From NCBI GenBank assembly GCA_023453335.1, contig JAEXTU010000083.1, positions 1 through 13,238 on the forward strand: DNA of 13,238 nucleotides. The letters run 5' to 3'. This document shows positions 1 through 5,420 of this stretch, piece after piece. The notes under the pieces were generated by a model that saw only the letters and a program-made list of their open reading frames with translations, was not told where the DNA came from and searched no databases. Every line of letters begins with the position of its first letter. Within the stretch, counting starts at the first letter, position 1. The position numbers were made by a program, and so were the translations under genes. Origin of the DNA: Pseudomonadota bacterium (GTDB taxonomy: Bacteria; Desulfobacterota; Desulfovibrionia; Desulfovibrionales; Desulfovibrionaceae).

Positions 1-79
1 GTGCTATAGGGTGCGCCCCCTTCCGGGCCTTTTGCCGGACGCGGTCAACCCACAGATTTACTAGGATATTCTCATACCC

Positions 80-892
80 ATGCGCTACGATGTCCACACC
101 CACGCCTTCCACCCGAAGGTGGCGGACAAGATCCTGGCCCAGCTCCAGGAGCACTACGGCATCGCCCCGGTGGGCCGGGGCACGGCCGACGACCTCCTGG
201 AGCGCCTGGCCCGGGCCGGCATCCACCGCGCGGTGGTGCACAACGCCGCCACCGCGCCGGCCCAGGTGACCCCGGCCAACGACTTCGTGCTCGGCCTGGC
301 CAAGGCCCACCCGGAGATCATCCCCTTCGGCCCCCTGCACCCCGCGGACCCGGGCTGGGCCGAGGCCATGGAGGGCCTGTGGAAGCGGGGCGTGCGCGGC
401 ATCAAGCTGCACGCCGACTTCCAGGGCTTCCGCCTGGACAACCCGGCCCTGGACCCCATCTTCGAGGCGGGCCGCGGCCGGTTCTGCTTCATGCTGCACG
501 TGGGCGACCGCCTGCCCCCGGACCTGAACCCCTCCTGCCCCTTCAAGGTGGCCCAGCTCCTGGACCGCCACCCCGGGCTCACGGTCATCGCCGCCCACCT
601 GGGCGGGTATTTGCACTGGCAGTACGCCCTGGAGTCTTTGGTGGGCCGCGACGTGTTCCTGGACACCTCCAGCTCCCTGCCCTTCCTGGACGACGCCACC
701 CTGCGCGAGATCATGCACCGCCACGCCCCGGAGCGCATCCTCTTCGGCTCGGACTACCCCCTCTTCGACCCCGGGTCCGAGGCCGCGCGCCTGCAAGAGC
801 GCCTCTCCCTCACCGACGACGCCCTGGAGCGCCTCCTGTCCGGCGCCGCCCTCCTCTTCGGCCCGGGCGCGGACTTCGCGCCGAAACTGTAG
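80..892 (+). CDS. Amidohydrolase family 2 metal-dependent hydrolase
   Basis: A 270-residue TIM-barrel amidohydrolase (Amidohydro_2 type). The metal-site pattern is complete: HxH at H6/H8 in the first strand, a GIKLH segment (K109, H111), a barrel histidine at H140 (LHVGD), H173 in AAHLGG, and the closing aspartate D225 in FGSDYP. Enzymes of this family hydrolyse or decarboxylate cyclic or aromatic acids; the substrate cannot be told from the sequence. There is no signal peptide, so it is probably cytoplasmic. The HxH motif begins at residue 6, so the start cannot lie much further in than the ATG at 80. The ribosome site is weak (AGGA at 63-66, rather far upstream). Bases 1-79 hold no convincing promoter and only a short GC hairpin. 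The gene converges on the minus-strand operon that ends at 1005. Family call firm, function open. Confidence 0.9.
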   Translation: MRYDVHTHAFHPKVADKILAQLQEHYGIAPVGRGTADDLLERLARAGIHRAVVHNAATAPAQVTPANDFVLGLAKAHPEIIPFGPLHPADPGWAEAMEGLWKRGVRGIKLHADFQGFRLDNPALDPIFEAGRGRFCFMLHVGDRLPPDLNPSCPFKVAQLLDRHPGLTVIAAHLGGYLHWQYALESLVGRDVFLDTSSSLPFLDDATLREIMHRHAPERILFGSDYPLFDPGSEAARLQERLSLTDDALERLLSGAALLFGPGADFAPKL

Positions 893-904
893 CAGGAATA
901 GAAC

Positions 905-928
905 GGGCGATTCATGAACCGCCCCTAC
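905..928 (+). repeat. Palindromic dispersed repeat, copy 1
   Basis: The unit reads GGGCGATTCATGAACCGCCC followed by CTAC. It is a near-perfect inverted repeat able to form a hairpin. It matches the reverse complement of the copy at 970-993 at 22 of 24 positions. The pair sits between two convergent genes, where it could end transcription from the plus-strand amidohydrolase. Read through, such units give the spurious peptide AIHESPL or a variant, which I recall from many genomes as a sign of a dispersed REP-like repeat. Confidence 0.75.
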
Positions 929-969
929 GAAAGAGCGCCCTGCCCAACGCGCCGGCGCGGTTCTCTTGT

Positions 970-993
970 GTAGGGGCGATTCACGAATCGCCC
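970..993 (-). repeat. Palindromic dispersed repeat, copy 2 (inverted)
   Basis: This is the inverted partner of the repeat at 905-928. Its core GGGCGATTC-AC-GAATCGCCC has a perfect 9-bp stem. It lies 11 bases past the stop codon of the IscU-like gene on the minus strand and may act as its terminator, although no T-run follows. The two copies are separated by 41 bp and oppositely oriented, as in paired REP/BIME-type elements. Confidence 0.75.
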
Positions 994-1004
994 TTGCTTT
1001 TGCC

Positions 1005-1439
1005 TTATTCCTTCCGTTTTCCCAACGCATCCTCCGCCGCAGCCCTGACCGCCGCTGCCGCGGTCTCGGCATACTCTTTCTTCTCCAAGGGCAGTCCGGC
1101 CAGGGCGGCCATGACGCGGTCCGCGTCGAAGATTGCGGCCTCCGCCGGGGTCAGGCCCTCGGCCAGTTCCGCGGCCACGTCGCAGCAGACCAGGAAGGTG
1201 CCGCAGCCGCTGCCCTCAAAGCCGGCGCGGGTGATGCGGCCCTGTTCGACCAGGAGCGAGATGGAGACTTCGCGGCCGGAGCGGTCGCGGTGGTGGCCGA
1301 CGGCCGCGGGCAGGGGCAGGGCCCCCTGCCGCCGGGGGTGCTTCCAGCGCTCGACGGCCGCGGGGCCGAAGCGCTCCAGGGAGTCCGCGTCCACCATGGC
1401 CTGGAGCTGGGCAGCCAGCGCGTCGGGATCATGGGGCAT
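1005..1439 (-). CDS. IscU/NifU N-terminal-like protein, degenerate Fe-S scaffold
   Basis: A 144-residue protein with the IscU/NifU fold pattern: an HPRRQG segment where IscU has NPRNVG, a beta region (residues 57-76), the GSGCG turn at 77-80, and C-terminal helices. Of the three IscU cluster ligands only the middle one (C79) is kept. The first falls in an HHRDRSG stretch with no Cys, and the third is replaced near KKEYAET (Y123). Two extra cysteines (C85, C86) follow the GCG turn. It may therefore bind a cluster differently or serve as a carrier or adaptor; that is inference. The start ATG has a GGAGG ribosome site 5 nt upstream. It is last in an operon, 27 bp after the hydrogenase protease gene, so a role in hydrogenase or Hdr cluster assembly is plausible. 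Confidence 0.82.
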   Translation of the reverse strand: MPHDPDALAAQLQAMVDADSLERFGPAAVERWKHPRRQGALPLPAAVGHHRDRSGREVSISLLVEQGRITRAGFEGSGCGTFLVCCDVAAELAEGLTPAEAAIFDADRVMAALAGLPLEKKEYAETAAAAVRAAAEDALGKRKE

Positions 1440-1466
1440 GGGGCCTCCGGGGCATGGGTTGGCGGG

Positions 1467-1949
1467 TCAGGCCTCGCGGCAGAGGGACAGGACCAGGTCC
1501 ACGGCCTGGGGCAGGGCCGCGGCCACGCCCGGGCTCAGGCCCGGTTCCGGGACGGCCGGGATGCACCCGGCCTGCACGGCCACCACCCGCACGTCCACGC
1601 CCAGGGCGCTCTTCAGCATGGCCAGCTCGGTCAAAGCCGGGAAGGCGTGCAGATCCGTGCGCAGCGCAGGGCCGGCGGCCAGGTCCACCTCCCAGCACTC
1701 GCCCGCGGCGCGGCCGTCGGCCTGGGTGGCGTCCACGATGACCAGGCGCTGCGGCCGGGAATCGGCCACGGCCAGGTCCAGGAGCAGTTCCTGGATGGCG
1801 GTGCCGGCATTGAGCAGGACCACGTCGGAGGGAAGGTCCGGGCGGGCGGCCAGCAGGTCGATCACCTGCGGCCCGGCCGCGTCGTCGCCGGCCATGGCGT
1901 TGCCGCAGCCCAGGACCAGGACCCGCGAGGAGAAGGCGCGTGCGTCCAT
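1467..1949 (-). CDS. Hydrogenase maturation protease (HyaD/HycI/FrhD family)
   Basis: A 160-residue nickel-dependent endopeptidase of the family that removes the C-terminal tail of [NiFe] hydrogenase large subunits after nickel insertion. The N-terminal VLGCGNAMAGDDAAGP carries the family GN-x-GDD-x-GP signature (D22/D23). IVDAT gives the second metal-site aspartate (D73), and H101 is the likely third ligand. The GCGN plus GDD form resembles proteases for group 3 (F420/Mvh-type) hydrogenases more than HyaD, which would suit its Hdr-like neighbour; this subtype call is inference. The ATG overlaps the upstream TGA by one base (TGATG), so translation is probably coupled. No hydrogenase subunit gene lies in the window, so its substrate is encoded elsewhere. 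Confidence 0.9.
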   Translation of the reverse strand: MDARAFSSRVLVLGCGNAMAGDDAAGPQVIDLLAARPDLPSDVVLLNAGTAIQELLLDLAVADSRPQRLVIVDATQADGRAAGECWEVDLAAGPALRTDLHAFPALTELAMLKSALGVDVRVVAVQAGCIPAVPEPGLSPGVAAALPQAVDLVLSLCREA

Positions 1950-3268
1950 CAGTACATCACTCCCAGCCGCTCCCATTGGGCGCGGGCTTCGGCCTCCAGG
2001 CGGGCCACTTCCGAGGCGGGTTTGAGCGGGATGACCAGGGCCTCGGCCACCACCTGCCAGAGGTATTTCACCTCCCAGGCGCAGTCCGGGTAGTGCCTGG
2101 GCAGCCGGTAGCGGATCTGGTCGCGGCAGTTGGGGCAGCCCACCACCACCACGTTGGCGCCGCAGCCCTTGATCTGCTCCACCTTGCGCCGGCCGTGGAA
2201 GGCGCTGACCGCCTCGCGGGGCGTGGGCCAGTTGCCGCCGCCCGCGCCGCAGCAGTAGTTCTCGGCGCGGCCGGGCGAGAACTCCACCCGCGCCTCCACG
2301 CACTGGTCCAGGATCCAGCGCGGCTCGTCGTAGGAATGGCGGCCGCAGTAGCGCTCCAGCTCGCGCCCGTGCTCGCAGGGGTCGTGCCACACGAAGGTCT
2401 TGCCCGCGTGCACGCTCTTGTCCAGGGCCAGGCGGCCGTCCCGGATGCGCTCCACGAGGTAGTCGTAGAAGGAGCGGACGTTGAGCCCGGTCTCGGGCGC
2501 GGCCATGCGGCCCGCGGCCTCGTCCCGGTCCAGGGTCTTGCGGCAGGCCAGGGAGCTGGCCCCGCAGTCGGGCAGGATGAGTCCCTTGGCCCCCAGGGTG
2601 CGCTGGATGTCCAGCTTGCGCCGGGCCAGGAGCCGGCTGGTCTTGAAATCGCCCACGAACAGGGCCCAGTCCACCGAGTCCCAGTTGTGGCTGGGCACGG
2701 TCCAGTTCTCGCCCGCGGCGTAGAAGATCTTCCACCACCACTTGAGGTCGTCGAAGTCCGCAAAGATTTCCTTGGAGTTTGGGAAGAAGACCAGGTCCGC
2801 GCCCTGCTTGTCCACGGGCACGTAGAACCCGGGACAGCCCTCCCGGGACAGCTCGCCGCCCAGGTCGGCCAGGACCTGGAGGTAGTCGTCCAAGAGGATG
2901 TCCAGGGTGTTGCCGGAGCGGACCATGCGCTCCACGCCCTGGGCCAGGAGCGGCGGGACCATGGCCCGGTCGGCCAGGCCACGCAGGCGCAGGAAGATGC
3001 CGGGCAGGTCCACCCCCACGGGGCAGGCCCGGGCGCACAGGCCGCAGCCGGTGCAGGACCAGGGGAACAGGGAGGACCGGGCCGCGTCCAGGTCGCCGGC
3101 CAGGAGCATGCGGATCACGCCAAGGGAGGTCGCGCCATCCAGGCCCGGCGCGCCGCTGAGCGGGCAGGCCTCGGCGCACGCGCCGCAGTCGGTGCAGGCA
3201 AACAGCCCGTGCCCCTCCATCTTCTTCGCCACCTCAGGCGGCAGCGCGCAGTCCTTGAGCGTCACCAT
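1949..3268 (-). CDS. HdrD/HmcF/TmcB-like (Fe-S)-binding protein
   Basis: A 439-residue soluble iron-sulfur protein. It has two N-terminal [4Fe-4S] ferredoxin motifs (CTDCGACAEACP, C25-C35, and CTGCGLCARACP, C72-C82). A C-terminal CCG domain has C298, the CCG at 339-341 and CPNC at 378-381, as in the subunit of heterodisulfide reductase that binds a noncubane cluster. The other CCG half is reduced to C235 and C242. There are no membrane segments, so it would need a partner to reach the membrane. HmcF and TmcB of sulfate reducers have this architecture and pass electrons between periplasmic cytochrome complexes and the cytoplasm; here it stands alone with a hydrogenase protease. The ATG at 3268 is preferred over an in-frame GTG at 3286 because the proposed -10 box covers that GTG, and GGGACGGGG precedes the ATG. 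Confidence 0.87.
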   Translation of the reverse strand: MVTLKDCALPPEVAKKMEGHGLFACTDCGACAEACPLSGAPGLDGATSLGVIRMLLAGDLDAARSSLFPWSCTGCGLCARACPVGVDLPGIFLRLRGLADRAMVPPLLAQGVERMVRSGNTLDILLDDYLQVLADLGGELSREGCPGFYVPVDKQGADLVFFPNSKEIFADFDDLKWWWKIFYAAGENWTVPSHNWDSVDWALFVGDFKTSRLLARRKLDIQRTLGAKGLILPDCGASSLACRKTLDRDEAAGRMAAPETGLNVRSFYDYLVERIRDGRLALDKSVHAGKTFVWHDPCEHGRELERYCGRHSYDEPRWILDQCVEARVEFSPGRAENYCCGAGGGNWPTPREAVSAFHGRRKVEQIKGCGANVVVVGCPNCRDQIRYRLPRHYPDCAWEVKYLWQVVAEALVIPLKPASEVARLEAEARAQWERLGVMY

Positions 3269-3285
3269 TCGCACCCCGTCCCGCA

Positions 3286-3314
3286 CCTATAGGGGCAAAA
3301 CCCCAGTGGGTAAA
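3286..3314 (-). promoter_or_regulatory. Candidate sigma70 promoter of the Hdr-like/protease/IscU-like operon
   Basis: On the minus strand TTTACC (3314-3309) and TATAGG (3291-3286) are separated by exactly 17 bp. The expected start of transcription is near 3279, leaving a leader of about 11 nt before the ATG at 3268. The spacer holds a GGGG-TTTTG-CCCC inverted repeat. Match is 4/6 in each box. Confidence 0.5.
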
Positions 3315-3334
3315 GGGGGGATTGGGGGCGCGGG

Positions 3335-3880
3335 CTATCCCTGCCCGGCCTCGTACCCGGTCACTAGGTCCGCGTACTTGGCGTGCAGCAGGCGGCGGTC
3401 GGCGTCGTCGAACTCGGCGAGCATGGCGTCCATCTCCTCCCGGGTGAAATACCGCATGACCGGGAAGAAGAAGTGCTTGTCCTCCTTGACGATGTGCGGC
3501 GGATAGAACTCGGCCAGGCGCAGGAGCCGGGGCACTATCTCCGCGGCCACGGCCGCGTCGTCGCGGCAGGACACCGCGGCGCTGGCCTCGGCCACGGCCT
3601 TGACCAGGGCGCGGCCCTGCACGTGCTCGGCCACCAGCTCGCCCAGGATGCGGCGCTCATCCGCGCTGAGGGGCTTCTTCTCCAGCTCGCGGAACAGGAT
3701 GGCCTCCTCCTTGCCGTGGTGGCAGCGGTCCGCGTAGGTCCGGTAGAAGTCCACCGCGGCGTCGATGAAGCGCACGTCGGGCAGGCCGCCCGCGGCGATG
3801 CGCTCGGCCTCCTTGACCATGAGGCCGAGCATGCGCTCGATGAGCCGGTGTTCGTGCATCAGGGGGCCGATGGGCTGCAT
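3335..3880 (-). CDS. Hemerythrin HHE-domain protein
   Basis: A 181-residue helical protein with the hemerythrin cation-binding pattern of a diiron site: MHEHRLIE (H9, H11), HHGKEE (H54, H55, E58), H86, and PPHIVKEDKHFFFP (H129, E133, H136). Such proteins bind O2, NO or iron and often serve oxygen or nitrosative defence in anaerobes. No sensor or output domain is fused, so it is a stand-alone cytoplasmic binder. The start ATG has GGAGGT just upstream. It appears monocistronic: the next gene downstream has its own promoter and the next upstream is the terminated selC. Its promoter carries a G/C-tract palindrome like the one before the YeeE/YedE pair, which suggests shared control (inference). 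Confidence 0.92.
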   Translation of the reverse strand: MQPIGPLMHEHRLIERMLGLMVKEAERIAAGGLPDVRFIDAAVDFYRTYADRCHHGKEEAILFRELEKKPLSADERRILGELVAEHVQGRALVKAVAEASAAVSCRDDAAVAAEIVPRLLRLAEFYPPHIVKEDKHFFFPVMRYFTREEMDAMLAEFDDADRRLLHAKYADLVTGYEAGQG

Positions 3881-3932
3881 GGCGGACCTCCAGAGTCAGG
3901 GTTCGGGTCGCCTCGGGAAAGAGGCGTCTTCC

Positions 3933-3961
3933 CGTGTAGCACGCTTCCCCCGCGGAGTAAA
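3933..3961 (-). promoter_or_regulatory. Candidate promoter of the hemerythrin gene
   Basis: On the minus strand TTTACT (3961-3956), a 17-bp spacer and TACACG (3938-3933). The boxes are weak (4/6 and 3/6), but the layout copies the candidate promoter before the YeeE/YedE pair. Transcription would start near 3926, about 45 nt before the ATG. Confidence 0.4.
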
Positions 3962-3980
3962 ACCCCGCGGGGAATTTTCC
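3957..3980 (-). promoter_or_regulatory. G/C-tract palindrome overlapping the -35 box, operator candidate A
   Basis: The plus strand reads GTAAAACCCCGCGGGG and then AATTTTCC. The core CCCCGCGGGG is a perfect palindrome with A/T-rich flanks. It matches 13 of 16 bases of the element at 5381-5396, and both end in TTTTCC. A second arm, CCCCGCGG at 3948-3955, could pair with 3965-3972 around the -35 box, so a hairpin or terminator is an alternative reading. Confidence 0.4.
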
Positions 3981-4023
3981 TTGGATGGGGCCGAACTCCG
4001 GAGGGCGGGACGCGCCGCCACGC

Positions 4024-4046
4024 AAAAGGCCCGGTTTCCCGGGCCT
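4024..4046 (-). terminator. Intrinsic terminator of selC
   Basis: On the minus strand a perfect 8-bp stem AGGCCCGG / CCGGGCCT with a GAAA tetraloop is followed at once by a TTTT run. It begins 8 nt past the CCA end of the tRNA-Sec gene, as expected for a terminator of a single tRNA gene. Confidence 0.85.
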
Positions 4047-4054
4047 GGCGCGCG

Positions 4055-4148
4055 TGGCGGAAGGTAACTGGAGTCGAACCAGCCTGGGAGCTCTCGCCCC
4101 CACAGCAGTTTTGAAGACTGTGCCGCCCACCGGGACGGATTACCTTCC
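4055..4148 (-). tRNA. selC: tRNA-Sec (anticodon TCA)
   Basis: A 94-nt selenocysteine tRNA with the CCA end encoded. It has the hallmarks of the family: an 8-bp acceptor stem (GGAAGGTA / TACCTTCC) with discriminator G and then CCA, a 6-bp D stem (CCGTCC / GGGCGG, one G-U) with a short loop, a CTTCAAA anticodon loop (anticodon TCA at 4114-4112), a long variable arm (GGGGGC / GCTCCC), and a T arm with TTCGACT. It reads UGA as selenocysteine with SelB and a SECIS element, so the genome should encode SelA/B/D and selenoproteins such as formate dehydrogenase or [NiFeSe] hydrogenase. None of these is in the window. It has its own candidate promoter and a clean terminator. Confidence 0.96.
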
Positions 4149-4160
4149 AGAGGAAGGAGA

Positions 4161-4189
4161 CATCTAGCAGACGGCCGGAGGCGGCGCAA
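4161..4189 (-). promoter_or_regulatory. Candidate promoter of selC
   Basis: On the minus strand TTGCGC (4189-4184), a 17-bp spacer and TAGATG (4166-4161) place the transcription start near 4154, a few nt before the mature tRNA 5' end. Box matches are modest (3/6 each), but spacing and position fit a tRNA gene. Confidence 0.4.
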
Positions 4190-4221
4190 GCCGGGCAGGT
4201 CTTGCCGAGGTCCCGGCACCG

Positions 4222-4254
4222 CGGTTCCCGGCCTGGGAGGCAGGCCGGGAACCG
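4222..4254 (-). terminator. Strong hairpin after the YeeE/YedE pair
   Basis: A perfect 14-bp inverted repeat, CGGTTCCCGGCCTG and its complement around a 5-nt loop, begins 13 nt past the stop codon at 4268. No T-run follows on either strand, so it is probably a terminator-like or mRNA-stabilising stem and not a textbook intrinsic terminator. It separates the transporter operon from selC. Confidence 0.65.
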
Positions 4255-4267
4255 GGGGCGCGGAGGG

Positions 4268-4792
4268 CTAGAGGCCCTTGCGCTCGATGAAGCGGAGAAT
4301 CAGGACGTAGGCCGCGGCCAGGAGCACGATGACCACCCAGTGGTTCAGGCCGAGCACCCCGGGCAGGGTGAGCTTGCCCAGATCGCCCCAGGTGAAGAGC
4401 GTGGCCTTGAGCGCGTCGAAGGTGTGGGCGAACAGCGCCGCGCCCGCCAGCATGCCGGCGATGCCCCACAGGGCGTCCAGGCGGCCCTCGCCCACCGCGC
4501 CGAGCGAGGTGCCCGGGCAGTAGCCGAGCAGGCCCCAGCCCAGGCCGAAGAGCATGCCGCCCACGATGTTGGGGCCGAGCTCCAGGCCCTTGATGGAGAG
4601 CTTGGCCAGGCCCAGGTCGCCCAGCAGGTGGATGCCCACCATGGCCACGAGGATGTGGCTGAACATGAACTTCACGATGGTCATATCCTTGAGGCGCAAC
4701 GCGCCCAGCTGCTTGTCGTAGCGCAGCACCCGCGCCTTCTGGGTCAGGACCCCGAAGATGATGCCGGTGATGAGGCCGTAGATGAGTTCCAT
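4268..4792 (-). CDS. YeeE/YedE family protein, second half of a pair
   Basis: A 174-residue membrane protein of the YeeE/YedE (sulf_transp, DUF395) family, with about five hydrophobic segments (residues 3-17, 39-58, 72-95, 107-125, 149-168). The signature GYCPGTS puts a cysteine (C92) inside the membrane, as in thiosulfate-transporting YeeE/TsuA, where such cysteines handle the sulfur substrate. At half the size of TsuA-type proteins, it probably forms one unit with the protein encoded just upstream. The ATG follows the upstream TAG by two bases, with GGAGGG as ribosome site. The likely role is uptake of a sulfur species such as thiosulfate. Because selC is adjacent and YedE-type proteins also occur with selenium metabolism, a selenium substrate is an alternative. 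Confidence 0.88.
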   Translation of the reverse strand: MELIYGLITGIIFGVLTQKARVLRYDKQLGALRLKDMTIVKFMFSHILVAMVGIHLLGDLGLAKLSIKGLELGPNIVGGMLFGLGWGLLGYCPGTSLGAVGEGRLDALWGIAGMLAGAALFAHTFDALKATLFTWGDLGKLTLPGVLGLNHWVVIVLLAAAYVLILRFIERKGL

Positions 4793-4794
4793 GG

Positions 4795-5313
4795 CTACTT
4801 CCCTCCGTATACGATACGGGCCATGATGATGCCGCCGATGAAGAAGAACACCGCGGACGCGAACCCGCTCAGGGCGAGCTGGCTCAGGCCGGACAGGCCG
4901 TGCCCGCTGGGGCAGCCGCCGGCCAGGCGCGCGCCGTACATGGCCACAATCCCGCCCACAAAGGCCACCGCGGCCCGCGGCCCCTTGGCCGCGCCGAAGC
5001 GCTCCCGCCACATGTCGGGCACGGCCTGGATGGTGAAGTCATGACCGAACCTGGCCGCCAGGAACGCGCCCACGAAGATGCCCAGCACGAACAGGAACTG
5101 CCAGTCGAAGATGGGCTTCTCCTTGAGGTAATAGCTCAGGGTGGCCACCGCCTCGGGCGAGACGAACCGCTCCAGCATGCCCGCGCCGCGCACGAAGGTG
5201 GTGGAGGCCCCCAGGTACTTGTCGGCCACCAGCACCGAGGCCACGGCCAGCAGGCCCGAGAGCGCGCCCGCCACGTAGGGGCTCCAGGCCCCGCGATCAG
5301 TTTCGTTGCTCAT
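4795..5313 (-). CDS. YeeE/YedE family protein, first half of a pair
   Basis: A 172-residue membrane protein of the same family as its downstream partner, with about four hydrophobic segments (12-31, 70-90, 112-130, 143-168). The conserved GGCPSGHGLSG (C134) corresponds to the first cysteine motif of full-length YeeE. An upstream in-frame start at 5346 is rejected, because the ATG at 5313 has a near-ideal GGAGGTG ribosome site 7 nt away. The two halves are encoded back to back and together match one full YeeE-type transporter. The candidate promoter and G/C-tract operator upstream fit control by a CsoR/CstR-type sulfur or metal sensor (inference). There is no rhodanese or TusA gene nearby. Confidence 0.9.
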   Translation of the reverse strand: MSNETDRGAWSPYVAGALSGLLAVASVLVADKYLGASTTFVRGAGMLERFVSPEAVATLSYYLKEKPIFDWQFLFVLGIFVGAFLAARFGHDFTIQAVPDMWRERFGAAKGPRAAVAFVGGIVAMYGARLAGGCPSGHGLSGLSQLALSGFASAVFFFIGGIIMARIVYGGK

Positions 5314-5356
5314 ATGCGCACCTCCGATAAGGAAATGGAAATCCACGGTTGTCGAA

Positions 5357-5385
5357 CAGATAAGCTCGACCCCTCTCCCTGTAAA
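5357..5385 (-). promoter_or_regulatory. Candidate promoter of the YeeE/YedE operon
   Basis: On the minus strand TTTACA (5385-5380, 5/6 match), a 17-bp spacer and TATCTG (5362-5357, 3/6). Transcription would start near 5350 with a leader of about 37 nt. Confidence 0.45.
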
Positions 5386-5406
5386 CCCCCCTGGGGTATA
5401 TTTTCC
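5381..5406 (-). promoter_or_regulatory. CsoR/CstR-like G/C-tract operator candidate B
   Basis: The minus strand reads ATATACCCC, AGG, GGGGTTTAC: two half-sites with four-base C and G tracts and T/A-rich ends, matching at 7 of 9 positions as an inverted repeat. CsoR-family repressors (copper CsoR, persulfide CstR) bind sites of the general form TACCCC-N-GGGGTA. It overlaps the -35 box, where a repressor would block transcription. CstR is known to control sulfur-handling genes, which suits a YeeE/YedE operon. No CsoR-type gene is in the window. Confidence 0.5.
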
Positions 5407-5420
5407 GAAAACGGTCGGGA

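Noticed and set aside
1..79. Promoter or terminator before the amidohydrolase
   Set aside because: TTGCCG at 32-37 has no good -10 box at proper spacing, and the TCCGG/CCGGA hairpin is only 5 bp. Nothing can be supported.
379..2025. Long plus-strand open frame of 548 codons, and other long frames in the opposite or shifted phase
   Set aside because: It overlaps the amidohydrolase and runs antisense to the IscU-like and protease genes. Its product is low-complexity Pro/Arg/Ala typical of shadow frames in GC-rich DNA, and it includes the repeat-derived AIHESPL peptides.
1467..3179. Apparent 570-codon fusion of the hydrogenase protease with an N-terminal extension
   Set aside because: The extension is an out-of-frame reading of the HdrD-like gene. 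The protease has its own ATG at 1949 overlapping the upstream stop.
3910..3927. Hairpin CGCCTC-N6-GAGGCG in the hemerythrin leader, considered as a riboswitch or terminator
   Set aside because: The stem is only 6 bp, with no T-run and no recognisable riboswitch core. It may be chance in GC-rich sequence.
4055..4148. selC as an integration site for a mobile element
   Set aside because: tRNA-Sec genes are used by integrating elements, but no integrase, direct repeat of the tRNA end or foreign-looking cargo is seen beside it.
5401..5411. TTTTC-C-GAAAA inverted repeat as terminator of the phosphodiesterase gene or an additional operator
   Set aside because: It is short and AT-only, with no GC stem. 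It may be part of the promoter region but gives no independent support.
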